36,886 bases of DNA from UBA3537 sp964219345 (GCA_964219345.1 CAXPPN010000045.1:1-36886); one strand, 5' to 3'; shown: positions 1 through 8,370, counted from the stretch's first letter. Notes: a model not told the origin generated them from the letters alone. A program made the numbers and translations.

Positions 1-77
1 CCCCAAATTTTTTGAGTATTGGATTTAAATTTTATTAACCCTCTGAAAATTTCTAATTTATGTGCGTGATCTGCCAT
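1..77 (-). CDS. Cytochrome c oxidase subunit IV-like protein (N-terminus only)
   Basis: Only the first 25 codons lie in the window; the gene runs off the left edge. The start reads MADHAHKLEIFRG and continues to a TQKIW motif, which in Flavobacteriaceae precedes the first membrane helix of the small subunit IV of caa3/heme-copper oxidases. It is the fourth gene of the minus-strand run cyoE - subunit III - subunit III - this gene, starting 18 bases after the preceding stop, so it is very probably co-transcribed. The family assignment leans on this gene order because the membrane helices themselves are not visible. Confidence 0.65.
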   Translation of the reverse strand, partial: MADHAHKLEIFRGLIKFKSNTQKIW

Positions 78-95
78 TTTTAAAAAATTATTATA

Positions 96-1097
96 TTAAA
101 CAAGGTAGAAGAATGTAAACACAAATACCCATACCAAATCTACAAAGTGCCAGTAAAGCCCTACTTTTTCAACCATTTCATAATTTTTTCTACGCTCGTA
201 TGTTCCAATAATAACATTAAAGAAAATAATGATATTAATGACAACTCCAGAAAATACGTGAAATCCGTGAAACCCTGTAATAAAGAAGAAAAAGTCTGCA
301 AATAATGGTGTCCCATATTCATTGACTTCCAAATTGGCGCCTTTTACATAACGTTTCCCATTAGCTTTCAATTGTGCTAAGGATTCTTCTCTTGATAAAA
401 CTGTTTTTTCTCCTTCTTCATTAATGGTTTGAGTGCGTACCAAAATGTTTGGATGTGACTCTAATCCATGATAAATATCTTCTACAGAATAGGCTGGTAA
501 AGCGCTTTCATCTACAAACCAAAGTCCATTTTTGTTTTGGTGTTGTGTGCGTTCGGTGTGAGCGGCTACGGCAAATTCTTCTACGGCTACTCTTTTAAAA
601 ACATCTTCGCCATCTACATTTTTGTACTCGCCAAACTGTAGAATATTTCCTCCTTTTGTTTGTACAGCGCCATAATCTCCTTGAATAAATGTTGCCCATT
701 CCCAAGCTTGAGATCCTACAAATATGATTCCACCAATAATTGTGAAAAACATGTACCATATGACTTTGTTTTTCTTCATTTGATGCCCAGCATCAACCGC
801 TAGTACCATTGTTACTGATGACATAATCAGCACAAACGTCATAAAAGCAACATAAATCATAGGGAGCTCTTGGCCATGTAAAAAAGGGACGTGTGTAAAA
901 ACCTCATCAGCAATAGGCCAATAGTCTATAAATTTAAATCGTGAAAATCCATAAGCGGCCAAAAAGCCAGAAAATGTTAAAGCATCTGAAACAATGAAAA
1001 ACCACATCATCATTTTTCCATAACTTGCTTTTAGTGGCTGATTGCCTCCGCCCCAAGTTTTCCCTTCTGTTCCTGTGCTGACTACCGTAGAATTCAT
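96..1097 (-). CDS. ctaE: Cytochrome c oxidase subunit III (large form with insertion)
   Basis: Inner-membrane subunit III of a heme-copper terminal oxidase, which packs against the catalytic subunit I. Visible hydrophobic segments lie at about residues 29-50, 78-100, 112-134, 264-296 and 312-333. Hallmarks are WEWATF at 132-137, the FITGFHGFHV stretch at 272-281 and HFVDLVWVF at 317-325. At 333 residues it is much longer than the 190-260 typical of the family, because a hydrophilic block of about 120 residues (roughly 138-262) separates the third and fourth helices. It follows a second, shorter subunit III gene after 43 bases and precedes subunit IV. Family assignment is firm; the role of the insertion is unknown. 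Confidence 0.93.
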   Translation of the reverse strand: MNSTVVSTGTEGKTWGGGNQPLKASYGKMMMWFFIVSDALTFSGFLAAYGFSRFKFIDYWPIADEVFTHVPFLHGQELPMIYVAFMTFVLIMSSVTMVLAVDAGHQMKKNKVIWYMFFTIIGGIIFVGSQAWEWATFIQGDYGAVQTKGGNILQFGEYKNVDGEDVFKRVAVEEFAVAAHTERTQHQNKNGLWFVDESALPAYSVEDIYHGLESHPNILVRTQTINEEGEKTVLSREESLAQLKANGKRYVKGANLEVNEYGTPLFADFFFFITGFHGFHVFSGVVINIIIFFNVIIGTYERRKNYEMVEKVGLYWHFVDLVWVFVFTFFYLV

Positions 1098-1140
1098 AGT
1101 TGAAATAATTTTTTGAGTTGTGCAAAAATAATCATTTTAT

Positions 1141-1722
1141 TTAGTTAAAGAAATATAAAAAGAAAAAGAGATACAGCCACAAAATGTCAACAAAATGCCA
1201 AAAGATTGAAGCTAAATCAAATCCTAATTTATTTGTTGGTGTATATTTCTTTTTTAAGTGATTGATAATGACCACAATAAGGCTTATTAAGCCCACCAAA
1301 ACATGTAGAATATGAACTACAGCAATGATGTAAATGTAAGACATTGTGATGTTGCTTGTTGGCCCTGTAAAATTATATCCTGATTGAATAATTTCACTAA
1401 ATCCTGAAAATTGAGTGTATATAAACGCCAATCCCAAAACAAAAGTCCCCAAAAGAAGTGATACACTTAATTGGTTTTGGTGTTTCATAAGCGCTTTTTT
1501 TGAAAAATAAAGCACCAAACTGCTTACAACAATAATAATTGTACTTGCTGTAAAAGATTCTGGAAGTTGAAAATTTGTGAGCCAATCTTCGCGAGTGCTA
1601 CTTACAATAAAAGCACTTGTTAGTCCTCCAAAAGACATAACAAGAGAAATTATTCCAAACCAGAGCATCATTTTTTTTGCTCTGATATTTTTTTCTTCTG
1701 GTGTTCCTTGTGTTAAATCCAT
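1141..1722 (-). CDS. Heme-copper oxidase subunit III family protein (short form)
   Basis: A 193-residue integral membrane protein with about five hydrophobic segments (near 18-41, 59-76, 88-106, 127-152 and 170-192). The end HFVDILWLYLFFFLYF is the typical last helix of subunit III. It lacks the long hydrophilic insertion of the neighbouring 333-residue paralogue. It begins one base after the cyoE stop codon, so the two are almost certainly translationally linked. Tandem subunit III genes of unequal length are common in this phylum; whether both sit in one oxidase or this one acts in assembly cannot be told from sequence. Confidence 0.9.
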   Translation of the reverse strand: MDLTQGTPEEKNIRAKKMMLWFGIISLVMSFGGLTSAFIVSSTREDWLTNFQLPESFTASTIIIVVSSLVLYFSKKALMKHQNQLSVSLLLGTFVLGLAFIYTQFSGFSEIIQSGYNFTGPTSNITMSYIYIIAVVHILHVLVGLISLIVVIINHLKKKYTPTNKLGFDLASIFWHFVDILWLYLFFFLYFFN

Positions 1723-1723
1723 A

Positions 1724-2617
1724 TCATATAAATTTATCTAAAACATAGATGAGTTGTAAAACGGTAATATATATAACGCTAACGAGCATCAATTCACGAG
1801 CAACTTTGTCTGTTTGGTGCTGAAAGAGTCTAAAACCAAAATATAAAAAAACTAAACCTATTACACCAATGAGTAAAGCAGCAACCAAAGAAAGTTCTAA
1901 AGCCCTTGTTAAACCAAAAGCTGGAACCAGAGAAATTAAAACAGTCCAGCTGATATAAATAATGATTTGTAAAATGGTACCTCGATCTTTTGCGCCTGTT
2001 GGTAACATCAAAAATCCTGCTTTTTTATAATCACTATCCAAAAACCATGAAATAGCCCAAAAGTGTGGAAATTGCCAAAAGAATTGCACCATAAAAAGAA
2101 CACCTGGTTCTAAATCAAACTTCCCTGTAAACGCTACCCAACCTAACATAAAAGGAATAGCGCCAGGGATGGCACCAGCAAAAACCGAAAGCGGTGTTTT
2201 TTGCTTTAGGGGTGTATAAACACTGGTGTATAAAAATATTGAAATGGCCGCAAACATTGCTGTTTTTGGATTAATGTAGTATAATAATGAAAGCCCAAAA
2301 ACAGTCAATATAGTTCCCAAAATAAAAGCATTAGTTACCGATATTTTTCCTGTAGGTAGGGGTCTATTTTGCGTTCGAAGCATAAGTTTATCTAAATCGC
2401 GCTCAATAATTTGATTAAAGACATTCGAAGCGCCTACCATACAATAGCCCCCTATAGCAAGCAAGACTAAAACTAAATAATCCACTTGATCTGCAGCGAG
2501 CAGATATCCTGCAATAGACGAAAAAACAACACTCAAAGACAAGCCCATTTTTGTGATGGCTTTAAAATCCTGAAAGCGACTAGCAACACTTATGGATGGG
2601 ACAGCTTGTTGGTTCAT
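1724..2617 (-). CDS. cyoE: Protoheme IX farnesyltransferase (heme O synthase)
   Basis: UbiA-family membrane prenyltransferase that transfers farnesyl from farnesyl diphosphate to heme b to give heme O, the precursor of heme A used by the downstream oxidase. The first Asp-rich motif is visible around residues 65-86 (N68, D74, D76, R81, R85 in ERDLDKLMLRTQNRP), followed by YTPLKQKTP and a conserved WQFPHFWAISW segment. Length (297) is normal and about nine hydrophobic segments are seen. It is first in the oxidase operon, with its own promoter about 30 bases upstream and the next gene one base after its stop. Confidence 0.95.
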   Translation of the reverse strand: MNQQAVPSISVASRFQDFKAITKMGLSLSVVFSSIAGYLLAADQVDYLVLVLLAIGGYCMVGASNVFNQIIERDLDKLMLRTQNRPLPTGKISVTNAFILGTILTVFGLSLLYYINPKTAMFAAISIFLYTSVYTPLKQKTPLSVFAGAIPGAIPFMLGWVAFTGKFDLEPGVLFMVQFFWQFPHFWAISWFLDSDYKKAGFLMLPTGAKDRGTILQIIIYISWTVLISLVPAFGLTRALELSLVAALLIGVIGLVFLYFGFRLFQHQTDKVARELMLVSVIYITVLQLIYVLDKFI

Positions 2618-2646
2618 AAAAAGAAGAATGCTTCTGATTTACGCTG

Positions 2647-2677
2647 CAAAGATAATCCTTAATTGCGTCTAAATCAA
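2647..2677 (-). promoter_or_regulatory. Promoter of the cyoE-oxidase operon
   Basis: On the minus strand there is a -33 TTG (2675-2677), a 20-base spacer and a -7 box TATCTTTG (2647-2654), matching the Bacteroidota consensus TTG-N17-23-TAnnTTTG on both elements. Transcription would start near 2641, giving a leader of about 24 bases before the cyoE ATG. This is one of the few promoters here where both elements fit. Confidence 0.65.
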
Positions 2678-2719
2678 TATATTCTTTAAAGAAATAAAGA
2701 GGAAATAAAACTGAATCAA

Positions 2720-5338
2720 CTACAATATAAATCTATAGGTTGCTTTGATCAAAAATATATTTTGAGGTTGTTGATCCAAAATCCCCGTTTGAAATCCATC
2801 AACAAGGCCTTCGTTTGTAGAAATATTGGCTCTTGTCCCTTGAGACCAGACCAAAAATAACTCAGATCCAGGAATATATTCCCAACGCATAACTAAATTT
2901 GAATTGAATTGTACGTAAGAAAAATCAGGATTACTAAAACTATAATCCAAAATTCCATCTGAATTTTCATCAACCTCAAAAGAACCATTATTAAGATCTA
3001 TTTCTGAAGAATCAAAAGCATAAAAACGATCGTTTAATCTATCTGCAGTAGCATTTGTAACGTATTTGAAATCAGAATAGCGTCCTCTAGAAATAAAAGG
3101 TTGTGCATAATATTGAATCGTAAGGTTGGGATTAATGGTGTAGTTTATACGAAAAGAAGCACTAAGCGTTTGATTATCAATTGTCCCTAATATGTAGCGC
3201 TTTGAATTGTTGTAGTCTACCTGAGTGACATATTGTGTCTTGTTTGGGCGAGATTCAAATTCTGGAGCAATAGAAATATTTAATGCATTTATAGGCTGAT
3301 AATTCAATCTTGCTTCTAGCTTAAGAAAAGAAAAATTATCTTCTGCTGCTTGAGAATGAATAACGCCAAATCTTGCTACAAACTTTTTTCTATCATCGGA
3401 ATTAATAAATAAAAATTTAAAATTTTCTTTAGAAAATCGCCATCGTGGACCCCCCCGTAAAGCCGAGTTCAAGAAAATTCTTGGTTTGTGTGTCAAGCCA
3501 ATACTCATACCCCAGTTATTTAAAAAACTAAGTCTTGAGCGAAAATCATATTGCGTTCTATTGTGATTTCCTTCAAAGTCATATGATGTAAATTGATTAA
3601 ATTTTAGGGATAAATCTCTAAAAACAGAAACTGGTTTTGCAATGTTATAGCTCACATTAAAAAATTGAAATTTTTGATCTGCACGTCGTAAAAATCCAAT
3701 ATCATTGAGTTCTAATTCGGGAGAAGACCATTTGAACCCTGTATCGTAATTCAAGTTTTTGCCTCCAACTTTTCCAATTTCAAAAAGGCCTCCAGTGCCT
3801 GTAAGTGACGTCCTATTGGGGTCCACTTCAAGATGAGAGGCATCAACTCTATTAAAAAGGTGCGTCAAATTCTCTTGAGTAGATTGTATGGCTTCTGGAC
3901 TTCCATTGACATGACTCATTACAAAATTTGTTTGTACATAATAGGCACGATTTTTCCATTGATGTTTAAAATCAACCCCGCCTGAATAGGCCGATTTTCT
4001 TAGTCCTGATGTCGCTTCAGAAATAGAACGGTTTGTTGCTGTAAATATTCCGCCCAAAAACGTATTTCTTTCGTTCATGTCTTTTTGGACTCTTCCAACA
4101 AAGTAATTTGTGAAAGGTTCTGCCTCTGCTTCACTAATCGTTCCATTGGAATTAATTTCAACATACTCCTTACTTGTCATACTTTCTAAAACACCAATAG
4201 ACCAACCATTCTTAGTTTTTCCACTAAATTTTGCAGCACCTAAAATCGTTGTGTTTTGCGGACGATCTGTATATGCCCCAGATGGTGTAGAAGGATACAC
4301 CTGTGGTGATCTTCCTATTCTTCTTGAAAAAAATAAATTATCCCTATTCCCTGCAAAACGATAATCAAAAATATTTTTGTTTTCAACAAAAAATGGGCGT
4401 TGCTCTCTATTAAAAACTTCAAACCCATCCAATGCAATAGCTGCAGGATCGGCTTCTACTTGACCAAAATCTGGATTTACAGTTACATCTAATGTTAAAT
4501 CATTGGTGACCCCAATTTTAGCATCCAGGCCTCCATTAATTCTATAGTCGCGTCCATCTTTATAGGGATTGCCTTGTTCGGCCTCATAAGTTTGTAGTTG
4601 TGCTACAGTAAAAGGTTGTACTTCAAGTTGCTTTTGAGGTTTAATATTTTTAATCCCTCTAAGCTCACCGGCTTCACTAACCCACCCTGCAGATCCTACA
4701 GGTATTCTATCCCATGCCGATAATTCATTTTCTCTAAATAGATTTCGAGCAACATTTAGCCCCCAGATTTGTTCTTGTGCATCTCCAAAACGTAATTGAC
4801 TCAAAGGGATTTTGAGTTCAGCAGACCACCCTTGAGAAATAATTTGAGCTTTGGTACTCCATATGGGGTTCCAACTGTCATCAATATCATCACCATTTTC
4901 TGTGATAAGTTCGTCGCCTCGAACTCCTGCAGCAGTTACCGTAAATAGAAATGCTGTACGAAGATCATGATAGCTGTCTATTAGTATATTGACTCTATCT
5001 CCTTCAAAACCATCACGTCTAGAAAGTCTTTTTGTAATTGTTTCAGGAGCAGAATCTAAAGCCAAAATTGCAATGTATAAATACTTTTGATCGTATAAAA
5101 TTTTGAATTTTGTTTGTTCCGTTGGAGGGGTGTTTTCATCTGGGTTAACTTCAACAAAGTCTGCTCCCCATTCTGCCAAATCCCAAATACTTTCGTCCAA
5201 AAATCCATCTATTTTTGGTGCATTATCAGGGGTAATTTCAAGTGTAATATATTGTTTTGGTGGAATTGTTTGAGAAAAAACAATAAGTGGCAAAAAAAGC
5301 GCTGTAACAAGAAATTTATCAAAAAATAATCTTTTCAT
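2720..5338 (-). CDS. DUF5916 / CBM9-like outer-membrane protein
   Basis: Exported protein of 872 residues with a signal peptide at 1-23 (hydrophobic core then VFSQ). Residues about 35-230 resemble the CBM9-like fold (KIDGFLDESIWDLAEW, then YDQKYLYIAILA and DSYHDLRTAFLFTV), and the remainder is the DUF5916 region with FGQVEADPAAIAL and RPFFVENKNIF at about 290-320. The C-terminal half has alternating beta-strand patterns typical of an outer-membrane barrel and ends in YRFIL. Members of this family are widespread in Bacteroidota; no substrate is established to my knowledge. A -7-like TAAATTTG lies on the minus strand at 5379-5386, with the nearest TTG 25 bases further, which is slightly too far. 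Confidence 0.85.
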   Translation of the reverse strand: MKRLFFDKFLVTALFLPLIVFSQTIPPKQYITLEITPDNAPKIDGFLDESIWDLAEWGADFVEVNPDENTPPTEQTKFKILYDQKYLYIAILALDSAPETITKRLSRRDGFEGDRVNILIDSYHDLRTAFLFTVTAAGVRGDELITENGDDIDDSWNPIWSTKAQIISQGWSAELKIPLSQLRFGDAQEQIWGLNVARNLFRENELSAWDRIPVGSAGWVSEAGELRGIKNIKPQKQLEVQPFTVAQLQTYEAEQGNPYKDGRDYRINGGLDAKIGVTNDLTLDVTVNPDFGQVEADPAAIALDGFEVFNREQRPFFVENKNIFDYRFAGNRDNLFFSRRIGRSPQVYPSTPSGAYTDRPQNTTILGAAKFSGKTKNGWSIGVLESMTSKEYVEINSNGTISEAEAEPFTNYFVGRVQKDMNERNTFLGGIFTATNRSISEATSGLRKSAYSGGVDFKHQWKNRAYYVQTNFVMSHVNGSPEAIQSTQENLTHLFNRVDASHLEVDPNRTSLTGTGGLFEIGKVGGKNLNYDTGFKWSSPELELNDIGFLRRADQKFQFFNVSYNIAKPVSVFRDLSLKFNQFTSYDFEGNHNRTQYDFRSRLSFLNNWGMSIGLTHKPRIFLNSALRGGPRWRFSKENFKFLFINSDDRKKFVARFGVIHSQAAEDNFSFLKLEARLNYQPINALNISIAPEFESRPNKTQYVTQVDYNNSKRYILGTIDNQTLSASFRINYTINPNLTIQYYAQPFISRGRYSDFKYVTNATADRLNDRFYAFDSSEIDLNNGSFEVDENSDGILDYSFSNPDFSYVQFNSNLVMRWEYIPGSELFLVWSQGTRANISTNEGLVDGFQTGILDQQPQNIFLIKATYRFIL

Positions 5339-5498
5339 AGATTGAGTAAGTAGGATTAAGGTGCAAATAATCTGTATGCAAATTTACAAGACTGAAATTT
5401 ATATACTTAATCAATTTAGAAAAGTTTAACTCATTTTAGGTGATAACAGGGAAAATACTGCTGAAAAATTACATTAAAAAAATAAGCAGTACAAGATT

Positions 5499-5529
5499 TT
5501 GTTAATAACAATTTATAATTGTAGATTTG
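5499..5529 (+). promoter_or_regulatory. Promoter of the rplM-rpsI operon
   Basis: A TTG at 5499-5501 (within TTTTG), a 20-base spacer and TAGATTTG at 5522-5529 match TTG-N17-23-TAnnTTTG. The predicted start is near 5535, leaving a leader of about 40 bases before rplM. Confidence 0.65.
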
Positions 5530-5532
5530 CAA

Positions 5533-5562
5533 ACTCTTTTTTAAGGAGTAATGTATAATTAG
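5533..5562 (+). promoter_or_regulatory. Short structured leader before rplM
   Basis: ACTCTT (5533-5538) can pair with AGGAGT (5544-5549) around a 5-base loop. The 3' arm contains AAGGAG, the only strong Shine-Dalgarno-like site near a gene start in this window. Two bases later comes a three-codon frame ATG-TAT-AAT-TAG at 5551-5562. The true rplM start is further down at 5577. This may be a small ribosomal-protein leader; I recall that a uL13 leader class has been described in Bacteroidia, but could not compare it here. Confidence 0.35.
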
Positions 5563-5576
5563 AAAAATATTTTAAC

Positions 5577-6032
5577 GTGGACACACTAAGCTATAAAACA
5601 ATATCAGCAAATAAAGCGACTAGCGACAAGCAGTGGGTTTTAGTTGATGCAGAAGGACAAACGCTAGGACGTTTGGCATCTAAAGTAGCGATTCTTCTTA
5701 GAGGAAAGCACAAGCCAAACTTTACACCGCATGTTGATTGTGGTGACAATGTGATTGTTATCAATTCTGAAAAGATCAACTTATCTGGAAATAAGTGGAA
5801 CGATAAGTCTTATATACGTCATACAGGATATCCTGGAGGTCAGCGTTCTTTAACTGCAACTGAATTATTTGCAAAAGATCCTGCTCGATTAGTAGAAAAG
5901 TCTGTAAAAGGAATGCTCCCTAAAAATAAATTAGGTGCTGCGTTATTTCGCAACTTAGACGTTGTTGTTGGTGCAGAACACAAACATGAAGCACAACAAC
6001 CTAAAACAATTAATTTAAACGAAGTTAACTAA
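5577..6032 (+). CDS. rplM: 50S ribosomal protein L13 (uL13)
   Basis: Large-subunit ribosomal protein, 151 residues. Diagnostic stretches are VDAEGQTLGRLAS (23-35), LRGKHKPNFTPHVDCGD (42-58) and GMLPKNKLG (about 112-120). The start is a GTG: the product MDTLSYKTIS fits flavobacterial L13 and no in-frame ATG precedes it. Its stop overlaps the rpsI start by one base (TAATG), the usual L13-S9 pair, so rpsI is probably translated by re-initiation. Confidence 0.97.
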   Translation: MDTLSYKTISANKATSDKQWVLVDAEGQTLGRLASKVAILLRGKHKPNFTPHVDCGDNVIVINSEKINLSGNKWNDKSYIRHTGYPGGQRSLTATELFAKDPARLVEKSVKGMLPKNKLGAALFRNLDVVVGAEHKHEAQQPKTINLNEVN

Positions 6033-6418
6033 TGGAAGTTATTCACAAAATTGGTCGAAGAAAAACTGCTGTAGCAAGAGTTTATGTTTCTAAAGGAAAA
6101 GGAAACGTAACGGTTAATAGTAAAGATATTAAGGACTATTTCCCAACTGCTACACTTCAATACAAAGTAAATCAACCATTAACTATTACAGAAAACGAAG
6201 GTAACTTTGATGTAAAGGTAAATGTATACGGAGGTGGTTCAACAGGTCAGGCAGAAGCTGTTCGCCTTGCTTTATCTCGTGCTTTGTGCGAATTGAACGA
6301 AGAAAACAGAAGTATTTTGAAACCAGAAGGATTGCTTACTAGAGACCCAAGAATGGTTGAGCGTAAGAAATTCGGACAGAAAAAAGCGCGTAAGAAGTTT
6401 CAATTCTCTAAGCGTTAA
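6032..6418 (+). CDS. rpsI: 30S ribosomal protein S9 (uS9)
   Basis: Small-subunit protein, 128 residues, whose basic C-terminal tail reaches the P-site tRNA. IGRRKTAVARVY (7-18), the GGGSTGQAEAVRLALSRAL stretch near 68-86 and the ending KKARKKFQFSKR are all typical, including the final KR. It shares one base with rplM upstream. It is followed by a 135-base spacer with strong secondary structure before rpsB. Confidence 0.97.
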   Translation: MEVIHKIGRRKTAVARVYVSKGKGNVTVNSKDIKDYFPTATLQYKVNQPLTITENEGNFDVKVNVYGGGSTGQAEAVRLALSRALCELNEENRSILKPEGLLTRDPRMVERKKFGQKKARKKFQFSKR

Positions 6419-6446
6419 TATATATTTTATAAACCAGTTATTGTTG

Positions 6447-6521
6447 TCCATGACAGGCCAACTGTCAGGATTTAGTTTAGCATCTAAATGAATAAGGCCT
6501 AATTTTTAGCCACTTGTTCAT
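6447..6521 (+). promoter_or_regulatory. Structured rpsB leader with three consecutive hairpins
   Basis: Three hairpins sit in the 135-base rpsI-rpsB spacer. Hairpin 1 pairs TCC plus TGACAG (6447-6456) with CTGTCA plus GGA (6462-6470), with one bulged A. Hairpin 2 pairs ATTTAG (6470-6475) with CTAAAT (6484-6489). Hairpin 3 pairs ATGAATAAG (6488-6496) with CTTGTTCAT (6513-6521), with one G-U and extra pairs inside. None is followed by a T-run, so these are not simple terminators. No TAnnTTTG lies in the spacer, so rpsB probably depends on read-through from rplM-rpsI. An autoregulatory S2-binding leader is a reasonable guess. Confidence 0.5.
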
Positions 6522-6553
6522 TGCTAATTCAACAGAACGTAAACTAACACAAA

Positions 6554-7324
6554 ATGGCACAAGTAGAAGTAAAAGACTTACTAGACAACGGTGTTCACTT
6601 CGGACACCTAACAAGAAAATGGGATCCTAATATGGCCCCATTCATTTACATGGAGCGCAATGGTATTCATATCATTAATCTCTATAAAACTGCTGCAAAA
6701 CTTGAAGAAGCTTCAAAAGCACTAGCAAAAATTGCAGCCTCTGGACGAAAAATTCTTTTCGTTGCTACCAAAAAACAAGCAAAAGACATAGTAGCTGAAA
6801 AAGCATCAAATGTCAATATGCCATACATCACCGAACGTTGGCCAGGCGGAATGCTTACAAACTTTGTAACCATCCGTAAAGCTGTTAAGAAAATGGCAGC
6901 CATCGATCGCATGAAAAAAGATGGAACATTTAATACATTATCAAAAAAAGAGCGACTTCAAGTCGATCGTCTTAGAGCAAAGTTAGAGAAAAACTTAGGC
7001 TCTATCTCTGATATGACACGCCTTCCTGGAGCACTTTTTGTTGTTGATATTAAAAGAGAACATATTGCTATCAAAGAAGCACAAAAATTAAATATTCCAA
7101 TTTTTGCAATGGTTGATACAAACTCTGATCCTAGACAGGTAGATTTTGTTATTCCTGCAAACGATGATGCATCAAAATCTATCAATAAGATTTTATCTAC
7201 GGTTACAGAGAGTATCGCCGAAGGGCTAGAGATCAGACAAGCAGAAAAAGAAGGTAAAGCTCAAGACGCTGCACCAAAAGCTGCTGCTCCTGTTGCAGAA
7301 ACTGCAAAACAAGAAGAAGAATAA
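6554..7324 (+). CDS. rpsB: 30S ribosomal protein S2 (uS2)
   Basis: Small-subunit protein needed for S1 attachment and initiation in many bacteria; 256 residues, normal length. Clear signatures are LLDNGVHFGHLTRKWDP (9-25), ERWPGGMLTNF (about 92-102), LPGALFVVDIKREHIA (about 157-172) and PIFAMVDTNSDP (about 181-192). The C-terminus is an Ala/Glu-rich tail ending in QEEE. It is paired with tsf downstream, as in most bacteria. The likely control element is the hairpin array upstream. Confidence 0.98.
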   Translation: MAQVEVKDLLDNGVHFGHLTRKWDPNMAPFIYMERNGIHIINLYKTAAKLEEASKALAKIAASGRKILFVATKKQAKDIVAEKASNVNMPYITERWPGGMLTNFVTIRKAVKKMAAIDRMKKDGTFNTLSKKERLQVDRLRAKLEKNLGSISDMTRLPGALFVVDIKREHIAIKEAQKLNIPIFAMVDTNSDPRQVDFVIPANDDASKSINKILSTVTESIAEGLEIRQAEKEGKAQDAAPKAAAPVAETAKQEEE

Positions 7325-7347
7325 ATTTTTAATTTCATAAAATAATT

Positions 7348-7391
7348 AAAGTCGTAGAGTTCTTCATGTGAAAAATTTTCCGACTTTTTTT
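7348..7391 (+). terminator. Attenuator-like hairpin between rpsB and tsf
   Basis: AAAGTCG (7348-7354) pairs with CGACTTT (7381-7387), enclosing a smaller TTCA-TG-TGAA hairpin, and the outer stem runs into seven Ts (7385-7391). This has the shape of a weak intrinsic terminator in the 80-base spacer between two genes that need different amounts of product. The 26-base interior makes it less stable than the terminator after tsf. Confidence 0.45.
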
Positions 7392-7404
7392 AAAACTAAA
7401 AATC

Positions 7405-8370
7405 ATGACAAAGATTACAGCTGCTGAAGTAAATAAATTAAGAAAAGCCACTGGCGCAGGAATGATGGATTGCAAAAAAGCCCTTGTTGAAGCTGAAGGG
7501 GATTTTGATAAAGCAATTGATATTTTACGTAAAAAAGGACAAAAAGTTGCCGCTAAAAGAGCTGACCGCGAATCAACAGAAGGTGCGGCAGTTGCAAAAG
7601 TAAACAGCAACAACACCTCTGGTGTAGCAATTGTTTTGGGATGTGAAACGGACTTTGTTGGAAAAAATGAAAACTTCCTTGCTTTGGCTAACCAATTGGC
7701 AGAAATTGCTCTTGACCACGATTCTAAAGACACCTTTTTAGCAGCAGATTTTGGAGGAATGACTGTTGCAGACAAACTTATAGAACAAACAGGGGTTATT
7801 GGTGAAAAGCTAGACCTTAAAGCATTTGAAAAAGTAGAAGCTCCTTATGTAGGTGCTTACGTTCATATCAATAAAATTGCTGCTGTTGTTGGGCTTTCTG
7901 CAAATGTTGAAAATGCTGGAATACTTTCAAAAGACCTTGCAATGCAAGTTGCATCTATGGGAGCAACAAGTTTGTCATACAAAGACTTTGATCCTAGCTA
8001 TGTTGCTTCAGAAACTGAAGCACGTATTGCAGTCATTGAAAAAGACAATATTGAGCTTGCTAGATTGGGGAAAACCCTTAAAAATGTACCAAAATATATT
8101 TCTATGGCTCAATTAACTCCAGAAGTTATAGCAGAAGCTGAAGAAGAAGCGAAAGCACAGCTAAAAGCAGAAGGAAAACCAGAACAAATTTGGGATAAAA
8201 TTTTACCAGGAAAAATGGATAGATTTATCTCAGACAATACAACACTTGATAAGGAACAGTGTTTGTTAGATCAAAACTTCATAAAAGACGAAAAAAGCAC
8301 TGTTTCAAAATATGTTTCTTCTTATGGAGAGGTTGAAGTTACTGGATTTAAAAGAGTTGCATTAGGTTAA
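7405..8370 (+). CDS. tsf: Elongation factor Ts
   Basis: Guanine-nucleotide exchange factor for EF-Tu, 321 residues. The N-terminal UBA-like domain carries VNKLRKATGAGMMDCKKAL (8-26) and the TDFV motif appears as CETDFVGKNENF (about 79-90). The C-terminal part shows GKPEQIWDKILPGKMDRF and EQCLLDQNFIKD, which are typical. It is the last gene of the translation block and is followed by a strong hairpin with a T-run. Confidence 0.97.
   Translation: MTKITAAEVNKLRKATGAGMMDCKKALVEAEGDFDKAIDILRKKGQKVAAKRADRESTEGAAVAKVNSNNTSGVAIVLGCETDFVGKNENFLALANQLAEIALDHDSKDTFLAADFGGMTVADKLIEQTGVIGEKLDLKAFEKVEAPYVGAYVHINKIAAVVGLSANVENAGILSKDLAMQVASMGATSLSYKDFDPSYVASETEARIAVIEKDNIELARLGKTLKNVPKYISMAQLTPEVIAEAEEEAKAQLKAEGKPEQIWDKILPGKMDRFISDNTTLDKEQCLLDQNFIKDEKSTVSKYVSSYGEVEVTGFKRVALG

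Noticed and set aside
96..1722. The two subunit III genes as one gene split by a frameshift
   Set aside because: Each encodes a complete set of helices with its own start and the last-helix HFVD motif occurs in both.
1973..1984. A second GGTACC site as a possible SOS operator
   Set aside because: It lies inside the cyoE coding sequence, without a -7 box nearby, and is expected by chance.
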